Positions 12,130-24,073 of a stretch of DNA of 64,000 nucleotides are shown in pieces; position 1 is the first letter of the stretch; every line of letters begins with the position of its first letter. The translations under genes and the position numbers were made by a program. Location: positions 1,240,001 to 1,304,000 of the forward strand of contig JAPZLL010000005.1 of NCBI GenBank assembly GCA_036250225.1, in the 5' to 3' direction. The DNA is from Cercophora sp. LCS_1. Taxonomy: Eukaryota; Ascomycota; Sordariomycetes; Sordariales; Lasiosphaeriaceae. The notes beneath the pieces were generated by a model that searched no databases, was not told where the DNA came from, and saw only the letters and a list, made by a program, of their open reading frames with translations.

Positions 12130-13343
12130 CGGAGGGTGGATGGAGATGAAGAAACGATGGTTTTATATCCGTGTTCACTGTGAGGCTCTCTCATCGTCCA
12201 TGACGAAGGTAGGCGATGATCGCCGTGGGGATGATCCCCGAGGTTGACTAGAGCTCACGAGGCAGCCAATCCGAGGCTATGAGGCTGGGGTTGAGCATGT
12301 CGGGGAACGACCCCGATCATGGCGCAGGAGGACTCGAGGTTGAGCTGGGAGAGTTAATTGCAGGGCTGTGGGAGTATTTGTTTTTTAGAATGAATTCGTC
12401 ACGGCAGTCTTGCGAAGCAGGCGTTGTTCTCGGTAGTCGGTGGTCTTGGACAATATGAAATTGGGCAAAAAAAAAAAAAAGACCTTGTTACCTTGGTGGC
12501 AAGAGTCTAGGGAGATCGGAAGATGGAAGCGATACATCAGATTCGACAACCCAAAATTAAATGGTAGAAGTCACTATTAGTGATGGTGTAATGTAGACAG
12601 GAGCGCTCATCGGTGAATCCTGCCTAGGTAGGAATATAGGTTTATCACACCTGAAGATGTAAAGTAAGTTTCACAAAGCCCTGTTTCTCAGCTTTATGAT
12701 AAGAGTTTTTTTTTTTTTTTTTTAGTTTTTTTTTTGGATATGGCGAAGCCTGAGAGGTAATATATTCGCCGTTCTATTGCTGTCCGGCTGGGAGAAGCAA
12801 GGTGGGTGGGGAGTCGAGAATGATGAAGATCGAGGAAGACAAAGGATGGGAGAGGATGTATGTGGGAAGCGCCGTTTGGTTTGCATCACGCCCGCATCTG
12901 GGTTGCAAGCACCTGGTGCAGGAATGATGCGATAGGCGTCCGCCTGGCACCATGTCACCAGCAACAGATTGGTAATTTTATGAGACGCATCTCAGTCACG
13001 AACTCCTGAATCCAGCATGTTTGTTGGTTTGTGCCTGGTGACGTCGCTGGCCGGCTTGGCGGTCAGCCGCACAGGGCGAAGCGCCAGACGCCGTTGCCCT
13101 TCGCAACGGGCCGCCACAACTCAAGTCAACATCAGCCGGGGAACTCCTTCCCGATCCACCCTCCGAACTTCCCGCATTCCACACCTGAGAGCTTTGCGAA
13201 ATAGAGTGCTCCGCATTTGGGTCAATTGACATCACGAAGCAGCTGCGACACAGCAATTGCGATTCCACAACTTTACCAAACAAATCGTCTTTTTCAGCTC
13301 AAGCACCTTATTGTCGCCGTCGCATTCACAATCACCAGGCGCA
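12130..13343. other. Divergent promoter region with homopolymer tracts
   Basis: Separates the DUF1445 gene (-) from the F-BAR gene (+). It contains an A14 run (12467-12480), T runs at 12706-12723 and 12726-12735, and a CCTAGGTAGG motif near 12624. No supported coding sequence. Confidence 0.6.
12467..12735. repeat. Homopolymer A and T tracts
   Basis: A14 at 12467-12480, T18 at 12706-12723 and T10 at 12726-12735, all in the divergent intergenic region. Lengths may be affected by sequencing. Confidence 0.8.
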
Positions 13344-16300
13344 ATGCCGGCCGCTGTAGCTGAGGCGCCGGCCGTTGCGCTTTCCTGTAGGGATACCGAA
13401 ATGCAAGTGGGAGAAAACTGCTGACCGCGAATAGTCGCTAACAACTTCTGGGGCAAGGACGATGCCGGCGTCAGTCCTCTCCTGGAGCGCATGCATGCTG
13501 CTAAGCAGACATGCGACGAGCTTCGAGCATTCTACAGTGGTGCGTCGCCTACCATTCTCCCACGGTGACATATACTGATATGAGCTCGCAAACAGCCCGC
13601 GCATCGATTGAAGACGAGTACGCCCGGAAACTGCTTTCACTATGCCGCAAGTCACTGGGTTCTCAGGAGACAGGGACGTTGAAGACCTCGCTGGATGTGG
13701 TCCGAGGCGAGGTTGAGACGATGGCCAAGCAACACCAGAATATTGCAGCGCAGATGAAGAGCGAGCTGGAGGAGCCCCTCGCTGCCTTTGCCGGCGGCAT
13801 GAAGGAGAGGCGCAAGATTGTGCAGAACACGGTGGAGAAATTGCTGAAAGTGAAGGTGCAGCAGACACAGGTTGTCAACAAGGTCAGTTGGATGAAAGCT
13901 TGGGAGGGGAATTACAGCTGACATCTGCAGACACGGGACCGCTATGAGCAGGAATGTTTGAAGATCAAGGGCTATCTTGCACAGGGCCACATGGTCATGG
14001 GTCAAGAGGAGCGGAAGAACAAGGCAAAGCTGGAGAAAACACAGATTAGCCTTGCAACGTCCAACGCAGAATACGAAGCGGCTGTCAAGGCCCTGGAGGA
14101 GACCACGGCTCGCTGGAACAGAGAGTGGAAGGCTGCCGCTGACAAATTCCAGGACCTTGAAGAGGAGCGACTCGACTTCACCAAGAGTAGCCTTTGGTCC
14201 TTTGCCAACATCGCCTCCACCGTTTGCGTCAGCGATGATGCATCCTGCGAGAAGATCCGCCTCTCACTAGAGAATATGGAAGTCGAGAAGGACATCGTCA
14301 CCTTCATTACCGAAAGGGGCACAGGCCAGGAAATCCCCGACCCTCCGAAGTACATCAACTTCTGCCGGGGCGATGTTGATTCCCAATCCGAGGCATCTGA
14401 AGACGAGAGCTACTCGGTGGCGCAGTTCCCGCGAAGCATCAATCCAGCCTTCCGATCCTCGTCGCCACAGCCGTCCACCTTTGAGTCCCATCACGATCCT
14501 AACTCCTCGCTAGCGCGAGACCTCAGTCACCAAGATCCAGCTACTCCCCGCAGCCGAGAAACGACTATGACACCGCAAAAAGCGCAGGCACCTGTGATAC
14601 CGCCACAGTCAGAGAGCCAGCGCTCGCGTCGTGAACCACCACGAGGGTATCAGCCTCCGCAAGCCAGCCTCGAGTATGACCCGGGCGAGTTTGCGCCAGT
14701 GCCCCACGATCCCTATCCGATGGATGGCATGACGATGCTGTGCCGACCCACGGCATCCGACCTCAGCACGGCTCCATCGGCTTCATCAGCGCGGCCCTCT
14801 AGCAGAGGAGCGGACAGTGAGACGTCGTTCTCTAGCCAAGAACCGCCTCTATCACCCGTCAAGCAGCAGCAGCCCGCCCAAGCGCCAGCGCCGACCCCGG
14901 TTCAGGAGAAGAAGGTCCTTAAAAAGAAGTCTGGCTTCTTCCAGAACCACAGTCCCTTCCGCCGCCAGAAGAGCACGAAGGAAATCGCACCCACAGCCCG
15001 CAACACCTGGCATCCGTCCAACAATGCCGCCAGTCAGAGCCGTACCCAGCTTGCGGCCACACCCAGAGACAACCAGATGGCACCCAGGGATAATATGGCA
15101 CTTCCCGACCGCACCGTCAGTCCCGACCCCATTGCTGCTAACTCCAGCCTGGCACTCAACGTGGGCGGCAACGTGTTTGCTGTGGATAACACGGACCGGA
15201 ACCGTAACAAGCAACAGCCTGTCCAGCAAGCGCCAGAAGATGACCCTATTGCGCTGGCACTCGCCGAACTTAAGGGTGTTACAGCAGGTGGAGTGGCGCC
15301 AGGGGGCAAGCAGGCTGCTGGTCGTATGTCGGCAGATCACTACCACGGCATCGCGACCCCGGCCCCTGGGGTCCTCGCCAACCACTCACATACTCGCTCC
15401 GCGGGCGCGGGCCTGATGAGCAATAGCGCTATCTCGGCTGCCATGCGCGGAACCCCACCCCCCTCCTACGACCAGCAGGTCCAGCGTCTCGGCGTTCCAC
15501 CGCCAGCCGTCACGAGCAAGGCAATGAAGGAGGCGTCCCAGAAATTCCAGGCGCAGACGAGGAGTCTGTTTACTGAACAGCGACCCAACTCTCGTGGCGC
15601 GCCTGGTGGCTATGGTGCCGGCGCCATGTCTCGTCCCGGGACACGGGGTAACGACATGCCCCGCGCAGCGTCACCTGCTCCTCCTAGGAGCGTGTCACCG
15701 CGTCCTGGATCGAGGGCAAGCCCGCACTACGGTGGTGGAGCGAGGTCAGTGAGCCCGAACCCCAGCTATGGTGGCAGCATGAGGGGCAGTGTATCGAGCC
15801 ACAATGGCCGTCAAATGGCCATGACACCGAACCGCGAGAGGGGAGCCGATCAGTATGGCAGCTACAGAGGTGGCTCGCCTGGGGATATGGCTAGGTCGGC
15901 GTCACCCTCGGGCTATAGCACCCGTGGAGGCGGAAGCGTCCGGGGTGGAGATTATGGAAGACCCGGCAGCAGTATGGGAATGGATAATATGGCTATGCAG
16001 CTCGCTGATGACCGGGGAAGCAACTATGGTGGATCCCAGAGGGGTCGTGGTGGTAGTCACTCACGCGGCATGAGCCTGTATGAAGGTGCCGGGCCGGTTC
16101 AGACTGCTAGTCGCACGAGGAGTAAGAGCGTGGCAGACCCCGGGAGGGGTTTCACGAGAGATGGAAGATCCATTATGCATTATGGTAAGTCCCTTTTGAT
16201 GATAGCTATGACAGACGAGAATGTACTGACCAGTCACAGCGCGAGCACTATACATGTACCAGGCCGCAATTCCGGAGGAGCTAGGCTTTGCTAAGGGCGA

Positions 16301-16409
16301 TATCTTGGCAGTGCTGAGACACCAGGATGATGGATGGTGGGAGGCGACGGTGCAGGGCGGCAATGGTCAGGTTGGCTTGGTTCCGAGCAACTATCTCCAG
16401 CCTTGCTAA
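13344..16409 (+). CDS. F-BAR and SH3 cytokinesis scaffold, Cdc15/Imp2/Hof1 family
   Basis: Membrane-binding scaffold expected at the contractile actomyosin ring and septum. Exons are 13344-13386, 13435-13539, 13596-13882, 13931-16184 and 16240-16409 (952 aa). The introns are 48-56 bp; exon 1 is only 43 bp and splicing restores SFANNFWGKDDAGVSPLLERM. The F-BAR domain spans about residues 14-270, with a long coiled-coil. A disordered middle of about 600 residues follows, rich in Ser, Pro and Gly, with repeated RSxSP/RGG-like segments near the end. The last ~60 residues form an SH3 domain (ALYMYQAAIPEELGF, DDGWWEA, GLVPSNYL). The N-terminus and layout fit the Cdc15/Imp2/Hof1 group rather than Bzz1, which has two SH3 domains. 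Which fission-yeast paralogue it matches cannot be settled by reading alone. Confidence 0.9.
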
Positions 16410-17420
16410 GGAGGGTGAAGTGGTCGTTGGGGATGGGTTCATTTCGTGATTTGCATGGCCAACAGCATTCGTGGAGTTGGGGGAGATCCTTGATATGTTT
16501 GGCTTGAGCCGATTTGATGTTGTTTTTTTTTTCTATGCGAAGGATGATGATGATGGATTACAGCGATGTTTGGAGTTGTATATTATAAGCTATGGGTAGT
16601 TCGTCCACGTGGTTGGTAATGCGGTGTCTCTAGACCTTGCGCGTTTATTTGCTGGTTGCTTCGTGACACGTGTAAAACGTCTGAACAGGATTGATGGGCC
16701 ATTTTGTCCTAAGTCTAGCCATGTTCCGTCCTCTTGAGCCCATTCCTTCCATTCAAGGTTTCTTCCACCAAGGACTTGCGTTGCCGTCCGTGCACACCTG
16801 TGAACCTGCGAGCGCAAACATTCACGCTCCTGGAAAAGTATTTAATCGTTGGTGCCTCACACCCATCTCTCCCTTTTCCTCTTCACATAGGTTTAGACCC
16901 TGTTGCCTATGCAGTGAGATTCTTGCGAGATAACAACGACGGCAGATGATGAAAACATACCCTCTTCCAGTGCAGCTGTAGCTGTGGATTGAGGTGATTA
17001 TTCTGAGCTGTTGATTTCTTTCTTTTTTTTTTTTTGGTCTTTTCTATAGTTTCATAGGAAGGGTCGCATGTTAGGTAGCAGGTGGTGTGTTCAGCTTGGC
17101 ATGTAGATAATTGTCTATGGTAATCAACATCTCTCACTACAGTACTCTAATATTATTCAGAATCCAGGTTCTCTTCTGTCTCTCCGTTACGTTTCTATCG
17201 CCGAGATTGTGATGGTGTTGAGGAAGTATTTCCAGGGGGTTAGGGTTCATGGTGTTGCTCCTGTGACATCAGTGCCAAGCTTTCTCCCCCAAGCTGCTCC
17301 CCGCAGAATCACAAGCTTCATCCCTGTCTGCAGCTCGCCGTTGCGATGGACGTCGCGTCGTCCATAAACTCTGCCGCTTGATCACGCAACCACCGGTAGA
17401 CGGTGACGCGCTGCTTGCAG
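16410..17420. other. Intergenic region between F-BAR gene and seipin
   Basis: 3' UTR of the F-BAR gene (T-rich, T10 near 16524) and promoter/leader of seipin. A T-rich tract lies near 17023-17034. No gene seen. Confidence 0.55.
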
Positions 17421-18750
17421 ATGGTATGTCTCGTCTCTGCTGTGGCTGTCTTCGACATGGCTAACATTTTACCAGGACGAAGTGCGGGGAAGAGGCGATG
17501 AGCTTTGGGCAGCAGTGCGCGACCTGCGACAGGCCGTCTTCGATATCCTGACGTCCCGAAGGCTTCACAGAGCCACATTCAACGCCGTTCTTTTTGTATC
17601 CTTTGCGACCTTTGTATACTACCTCTCTATCCCCGCCTACGCAGCGTTCTATCACTTTCACCTGCCCGACCAAATCGTCTCGGTGCCCCTGCATCTTCAA
17701 TACGGGTTTGTTTTTCCAACACCCCCCCCTGTTTGCGCAAGCAAGAGAAAGAGAGACACCCCTGACAGTTGGTCCTTTCCAAGCAGATATAGCGCCAATC
17801 CGTTTGCGATTGCAGATCTGGCCAAGACGAACATTAAAACCACACAAGCTTACGATGTCGATATCTCGCTGACGCTCCCCCACTCACCCGACAATCTTGG
17901 TCATGGAAATTTCATGGTGGGCCTGCTGCTGCTTGACAATGCTGACAAGCAAACGTCGGTAGTCAAGCAGGCCGAGCCGGCCTACAGAGGTGACATATCG
18001 TCGTTCATCGTCCAGCCCGTCGACATCGCATCTTACATGACCAACAAGAGGGTCCTCCACTCGGTCACCCGTGCTACGAGGGTGCCATATCGATCGTCAC
18101 TTGTCTCCAAGGTGGCGTCGCTCCTCCGACTGCCGTACTATGCCGTCTGGCCAGGCACAGAAACCAACGTTATCATGGTGCGCATGGCAGAGCGTCTCTC
18201 ATTCGGAAGGGGGACACCGGTCCCGAGCAGCCTGATTGTCGAGGTTCAAGCAGGGCAAAACTTGCAGGTGTATGAGGCATCTGTGGTGTTGACGGCGCAG
18301 CTGAGCGGTCTTCGCTACTTTATGTACCAGTATCGATTGACGGCGTTTGTAGTGTTCACGGGCATGTTTTGGGCCACGGCTATGCTCAGTTTTTCTGTGG
18401 TGTTTGCTCTGTCGGGACGCCTTTTCTCGGCTTCGAAAGGGGACGATCTGGATGGTGGGGGCGATGATGAGGGGAGCAAGAAGCGTACTGCAATCAAGAA
18501 GGAGCAAGGTGATATGTCAGACACGGAGAGGACGTTCCCCAGCTCGAGCAAGCAACCGCCTCTCAAGTTTGAGGGGAGGATCAAGCAGGAAGAGGGCATC
18601 GAATCAGATATTCCGCCCCTTAATCCTGGGGTGGAAGCGGATGATGAAGATGACGACTGGCGTGCAAGGGACTCGGGCATCGGGACGAGTTACAGTGATA
18701 GCCGGAGCCTCGAGGGAGCAAGGAAGAGGAACCCATCGCGAGGCGAATAA
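17421..18750 (+). CDS. SEI1: Seipin, ER lipid-droplet biogenesis protein
   Basis: Seipin of the ER-lipid droplet contact site. The model is 17421-17423, 17476-17705 and 17787-18750 (398 aa). The main open frame has no ATG near its start. The only fitting start is the ATG at 17421, directly followed by donor GTATGT; splicing to TTTTACCAG gives MDEVRGRGDEL. Intron 2 (81 bp) has a weaker GTTTGT donor, a CTGAC branch and an AGCAG acceptor; removing it yields LQYGYSANPFAIADL, the usual seipin junction. A first membrane segment lies at about 35-60 (FVSFATFVYYLSIPAYAAFYHF), then the lumenal beta-sandwich, and a second membrane segment at about 280-310 (FVVFTGMFWATAMLSFSVVF). The cytosolic tail of about 90 residues is acidic and Ser-rich. 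The family is certain; the first exon is inferred. Confidence 0.86.
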
Positions 18751-19935
18751 TGGGCTCTGTACTGGTATTGTTTCACGGTAGCTTTTTACTTGGAGTTTAG
18801 GTTCCTACCTTAGTTGCGGCTTCCCGGCGGTGAGTGGGTATGGATACGGAAGGGCGTTTTAGAGTCTGCATCTACCCTCTAGTGTTTGCAATGCATGGAC
18901 GCAAACGCGGAGGCCTGTACCGAATGATATCACAGATTTCTGGCGTTTGCGGGGGAGGCGCGTGCATTTGCTGACAATGATGCTATACCTAGATGTGAGG
19001 CACACGCGCCTTCTGGGGTACCTGCTTCCCAGGTAGAGATGTGAATCCACGTTCCTAGCCTTACTCGCCGACAACAGCCCAAACAAGGGGGTTGTCGTTG
19101 GGCATTCGTACAGTGCCCTGTTTCTCCCAGGGGCCCCGACACGATTGCTATCGGGCGTCGTTGGTCTGTTGCCAACTCAACGGGCGTGCTGCCGTGTGTG
19201 TGCTGTGAATTCTGCTGCGTTGTTGCGAGCCAAGAAATCGCAAAGCAGCCCAGAAGACCAGCTGAGATGACAACTTCCTGGTCTGTGCGTTCGTGCCCAG
19301 GCAGGCGGTCAGGGCGCGACCAGCTCTCCACTCAGCAGCATCCAGCACCACTCGCTGCGACCTGCCGACTGCAGCCCTCCACGCATCCAACCCGCCATTG
19401 TCGGCGAACTGCCCCTCATTCATACACGACTTCCGCCGGATGCTTTCCGGCGTTTATTCCTCTCAAGTGAAAAACTGCGACCATTCAATCTGACAACAAG
19501 TGCTGCTAGGAGACTTTCCCGTCTCATCTGAGCCGGATTCCGTGGGAAACGGATTTCTGGAGCCTCGAGGCTTGCGTCTGGCCATTCCCAGGTTGGCTGG
19601 CTTTGGTTCCCTGCCTGGGCCCAACCCCTCTAAATCTCTGCGCCGACACGTCCACCACCGCCCACCGGACAACACAGATGCCACTGCAACCCACTTGTCC
19701 CTTACATATGTCTTGAGATCTGCGGCGACCCCAACAGCTCTCGAGTCACCGACTTTCCCACGATTGATTTGTCACAAGCTCGAGCCTGTTATATCGACGG
19801 ATTCCACCTTGGCCAACGTCCTAGACTTGGTCTGTGGAACGTCCGCCGCGCAACTGCTCGTCCTCCACCACCCCAGCGGAAAAGAGAAACCGACTCAACC
19901 ACACCACTGTCACCTGTTGCAACCAAGCTCCCACC
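18751..19935. other. Intergenic region, leader of DUF7918-like gene
   Basis: No supported gene. Contains a GGTACCTGCTTCCCAGGTAGA imperfect palindrome near 19018. The region becomes C-rich (CCACC/CAACC) toward 19935, as expected of a fungal leader. Confidence 0.55.
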
Positions 19936-21796
19936 ATGCCCTGCTTCAAGGGTATTGCCGTGAGCATTCACGCCAACGGTGCTCCGTTGCCGGAGCACGG
20001 CGTGCAAAAGCAGTCACGAGTGTCACGAATCAACACCTACATCCCCGTTCCTCCGCAGCAACTGGAGACCGATAGCGGCAAACCCGAGCCGGCCAAGTTC
20101 GCCATTTCGATCACACTTCTCACCCCCGGCCTCGCCATTCCGTATTCGACCCCGAAACCCACCGCATCCAATCCATATCCGAAGCCGCAGTTCGTTGGCA
20201 ACTTGCCCTCAAGTACCGGTGAGAAGGGAAAGTTCCATAGCCCGGTGACGCCATACATACCCATGACGAACAGCGACAATGAAACCATAGCCGCATATAT
20301 ATACTTCGATGGCAGAGCTAAGGAAGAGGTTGCGACTCTCCTTCGTCCTGGCGAGGAAACCTGGGTCAACAGTCGGTGGGTTCAGGTCCCTGACTCGGAG
20401 GGTGGCGGATTGGCCGAGCGGGAGTTTCTCTTCCGCGAGGTTGGGCTCGAGAGATGGCTTAATGGTCTGGATCTTCAAGGACATGATGCCGCCGAGAAGC
20501 TGGAGCGCCGGAGACAGAAGTTCGAGAAGCGCCATAGGAAACAACGAGAGGATAAAGACAAGTCGGGTACACTCCGATATGGCGCAGACGACAACTCGCC
20601 AGTGGAGGCCGTAGACGAGGATGCCTCACTCTCTTCGTCGGATGATGACGAGCCTCCTGAGGCTACGGGTCAAATCAAAGTCGCGATGTTTAGGGTGATT
20701 GCGTCCGGAGAAATTAAGAAGGGAGAGTACTCGCCCCAATTCGACGCTCACGACGATGATGACGACTACGAGGGTGGCGGGAAATCTACAAACGGAGTTG
20801 ATGCGGACGTTGAGCATACCACTAGCTTTGCCAAGCCAAAGACGCTGGACCCAAAGACGATCAGCACCCAGACAGTGACTGGTATCGATGGTCCAGACAA
20901 GCCGTATGCTGTTTTCACCTTCTTCTACCGCGGAGAGCGTAAGTGGCTATGCCTCTAAGGGGAGTTTTCATGCTAACTTGGATCAGGCCAACTCCAGAAG
21001 ATGGGCGTGATGGCTCCCAAGACACAGAGCACACCGACGGCGGCTAAGAGGCGCTCCGGTCAACTCGACTTTTCCAAGCTTGGGCCACTGAAGACGAGCG
21101 GGACAGTGGGCTTTTCCGCGTTTCGAGATACGGAAAGCCAGCCAAGACGGAAAAAGGGTCACAAGAAGAATAATGGCAGCCTCGGCAACGCCATGGATGA
21201 AGACAGTGACGACGATGACGATGATGACGACAAGATTCTTAGGAAGATGGAGGACGCCGACAACGACGCTAAGTACGACAAAACCAAGTTAGGGCCGGAG
21301 GATGCCAAGTTCTCCGGCGAACTTGCTGACGGTGTGAATCGCATTCGTGTAAGTCTTTTTCGTGTCTATGATCAAGCGGACAGGTCGCTAACGTGATGTC
21401 TTGTAGCTCAAGAGAGCCCACTCTGCCGAACCTGAGAGCGCCGCGAGCTCAAGGAAGTCTCCTGGTGCCACATCGTTGGGCGGAGATGCGACGCCTCCTG
21501 AGGGAGCAAAGCCATCAGGGCTTTCCGGAACTGGTATGTCGACCACCGGAATCTTTGGGAAGGCCTTTCCCGAGGACAACATCATCGGCAGCCCGTTGAA
21601 GAAAGCCCGACCCAGCATCAGCGACATTGGCGATCTCAAGCCCGGAATGTTCCCCCCAGCGCTCGGTGACGTACTTGCAAAGGCAGAGGCTGCTCAAGCG
21701 GCTAAGAATCAGCCGCAATCTGCGCCGCCGCTAAACAGCACGCCACTGAGCAACAAGCCGCTGACCAGGGAGATGGAGGAAGAGGAGGAGCTGTAA
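19936..21796 (+). CDS. Acidic DUF7918-like fungal protein
   Basis: Protein of 584 aa from exons 19936-20938, 20987-21348 and 21407-21796, with 48- and 58-bp introns. The N-terminal ~200 residues (KGIAVSIHANGAPLPEHG, then AAYIYFDGRAKEEVATLLRPGEETW and a second strand-rich part) resemble the DUF7918 domain found widely in ascomycetes, with no known function. After it come a Lys/Arg-rich helix (about 195-220), acidic tracts with several runs of Asp, and a conserved patch ending in PYAVFTFFYRGER. The C-terminal third is again Asp/Glu-rich and Ser-rich and ends in MEEEEEL. The acidic runs and basic blocks suggest a nuclear or chromatin-linked protein, but that is inference. Start chosen for its CCACC context and fit to the domain edge. 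Confidence 0.75.
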
Positions 21797-23418
21797 TATG
21801 GCCGAGGAAGAACCATTTGTGGCATCTAGTCCTCCTTGCGAATGTACGCAGAAATTCGTGCTGATCGTGGTAATTCAACGGACCTGAAGCAAGAGTTCCG
21901 TCGGACCTTTGGAGCATGTTGTCACTGGAAACAGAACGAACGGAAAATTAGAGTGCCGTCAACACGATGGCTAAGCTGGCGAAGGCTTCTTGCGGCTTTG
22001 GGACGTTGGGGTGCGAAATGCTCCACGCTTGGGCCTGCTTGGAGCTCTTCGGGGGTTGAAATGCTTGCTAAGAAGTGACGTTTTGTTGGATTATACCACT
22101 CAGGTGGTCGCGGAGCAGGGTCAGGGTATACTGCCTACCCATACATGAACCTCACTGCCAGGTTTAGACCAGAACTGCATATTAAACAGGGCTTTACGTA
22201 GCCTTAGCGGAATAAGATGTACAAAAACTTACCATTCGTTGTGTTGTGGTGTGAGGATATCTCATGTTGGAGAGAAAGCAGGCAGAACCTGAGAGCTGGG
22301 GTTGATGTGCACCTTCTCCCAAACTTTGATGCCGAGGTTCGTCGATTCTTTGTAGGTTGTTGGTTCTCGTTCTGGAACGCTGCCGTGCGATGAACGATGT
22401 TGTCATATGTAATAGGAAATACTCCTCTCTTATATTAGTTGCTGCTAGATGCTCTTTTTAGTTGCGTTAGACGCACCCTGTATCATGGATGTCAATGCCT
22501 GTACTCGATCAGAGCCGATTTTGAACACCAGGGATGAGGAACCGGTAGGCATCATCGTTAGTGCGTACACGATGGTCGTTGGCTCACTAGGACTAGCGAT
22601 TGTGGTTACAACCTGAGCATACTCGTCAAGCCTGGAATCGGCCTTCACAACCAAGAGCCAGGCAAAGAACGGGAGTGTTGAATTTAAAGACACAGACGAC
22701 ACAGCATTGATATATTTTGGTTGGTTAACGAATTGATTTGTGGCAATGGAATTATGTGAAGAGAGAAGATCTGTTGTCAGGCTCAACATGAGCCCAGCAA
22801 TGCGCATCAAGTTCCCTTGATGGGACACGGCAACCCGCAGAGACGACCCCGAAAACCCCGGGGCGGCTCCATCAGATATGCTCATGGCTAGAAGAAATCT
22901 GCGTCTCAGGTCAGCTTCATGATTATCAAGTAGACTCGAGAGCAAGCAGAATGTGATTGGGATCAGACTGTTGAGCTTGATATTTTGAATGATCAACATG
23001 AAGATTCAGTTGGCCGTTCTTAATGGAAGATTGTGTCATCATGAAGGGGGAGGGGAAGGATGCAGAAAATCTGTCGGAACATACCTCGACTGCTCGTGGG
23101 CTGTATTGTTGCCAGTGAAGAAAGAAGAAGGTTGAGGTTGAGACGCGAAAAGCTGAATTTATTTACGCCCCGACTTTTTTTTTGGGACCCACATCGATTG
23201 GCGAATCCGTGCCTGAGGCCAACAGTTACCCCACCACCTGTTTTGCGCGACAGCCGACCCCTCCTTCCTTTGGGTATCTACAACAAACTTCTCCGATCAC
23301 AACATCTGCGCCAGACCATCTTCTCTGTTGACAGTCTCAATCCCGTCGCTTTCCATACTGCTGCTTTGCATCTTGAATAAACATCCCCATACAACCACAA
23401 CCTCTCACGACTTTCAAG
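21797..23418. other. Intergenic region before NTF2
   Basis: 1.6 kb between two plus-strand genes. It contains one doubtful minus-strand open frame (listed separately), a T9 run near 23176 and a C-rich leader just before NTF2. Otherwise nothing supported. Confidence 0.5.
22445..22999 (-). CDS. Doubtful open frame, 184 codons
   Basis: An uninterrupted ATG-initiated frame starting MLIIQNIKLNSLIPITFCLL. It is rich in Leu, Ser, Ala and Thr, has no domain I recognise, and its N-terminal 25 residues are hydrophobic enough to suggest a signal peptide. Inside lies CTGAC followed by CGCAG at about 22900, which could be an intron end, so the true protein could differ. It may be an orphan secreted protein, part of a non-coding transcript, or chance. 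Its length is only modestly above what random sequence gives here. Confidence 0.2.
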   Translation of the reverse strand: MLIIQNIKLNSLIPITFCLLSSLLDNHEADLRRRFLLAMSISDGAAPGFSGSSLRVAVSHQGNLMRIAGLMLSLTTDLLSSHNSIATNQFVNQPKYINAVSSVSLNSTLPFFAWLLVVKADSRLDEYAQVVTTIASPSEPTTIVYALTMMPTGSSSLVFKIGSDRVQALTSMIQGASNATKKSI

Positions 23419-24073
23419 ATGGGTAAGTCCTCCTTGAGCCTACCCCGCGATCGTGCATCTGCTAACATGTTGCTGCAGCCGACTTCAACGCCGTCGCGAG
23501 TATGTTGTGGCTCTCGAAAGCTGCTTCTCGCGCGCCTCACTAACATGGCGATCTCCCAGCTCAGTTCGTTACTCACTATTACAACACCTTCGACACCGAT
23601 CGCAAGCTTCTCGCTAGTCTTTACGTATGACATTGCCCCACGTTGAATCTGTCCCGGGGACTTGTGTTGACGCGAGAAAATAGAGGGATGATTCCAAGTT
23701 GACCTTCCAAGACGACGCGCAAATTGGTTCTGCCAATATCGCCAACAAGCTTAGTGTAAAAACAATGATACTGTGGTGATAGCCTGATAGCTAAACAATT
23801 CTTGCCACAGGCCCTCCCCTTCACCAAGGTCGTGCACAAGTACAACCCTCCGGATGCCCAGCCGACGGCCAACAGCATCGTTATCCTCGTCACTGGACAA
23901 CTCCTGGTATGAAGCAACTCACTACGGATCGATCGAGTTGGGAGGACTAACACAGCCCATAGGTCGATGATAGTGACGCCCCGCTCAGCTACTCCCAGAC
24001 ATTTGTTCTCGGCCAGGATGCCGCCGGCCAGTGGTATGTCCAGAATGACATCTTCAAGCTTGTCGTCTTCTGA
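23419..24073 (+). CDS. NTF2: Nuclear transport factor 2
   Basis: Imports RanGDP through nuclear pores. Six exons: 23419-23422, 23479-23499, 23560-23624, 23684-23755, 23811-23906 and 23963-24073, giving 122 aa, the normal size. Exon 1 is only ATGG. The five introns of 55-60 bp carry GTAAGT, GTATGT, GTATGA, GTAAAA and GTATGA donors, with CTAAC-type branch sites in several. The product has the NTF2 layout: MADFNAVATQFVTHYYNTFD helix, RKLLASLYRDDSKLTF, GSANIANKL, the PFTKVVHKYN strand, then a SIVILVTGQLLVDD strand and a terminal FSQTFVL-like strand (YSQTFVLGQD). The C-terminal WYVQNDIFKLV closes the hydrophobic cavity. No alternative identification is reasonable. Confidence 0.95.

Noticed and set aside
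17482..17484. GTG as the seipin start
   Set aside because: A non-AUG start is less likely than the ATG-plus-intron solution with GTATGT and TTTACCAG.
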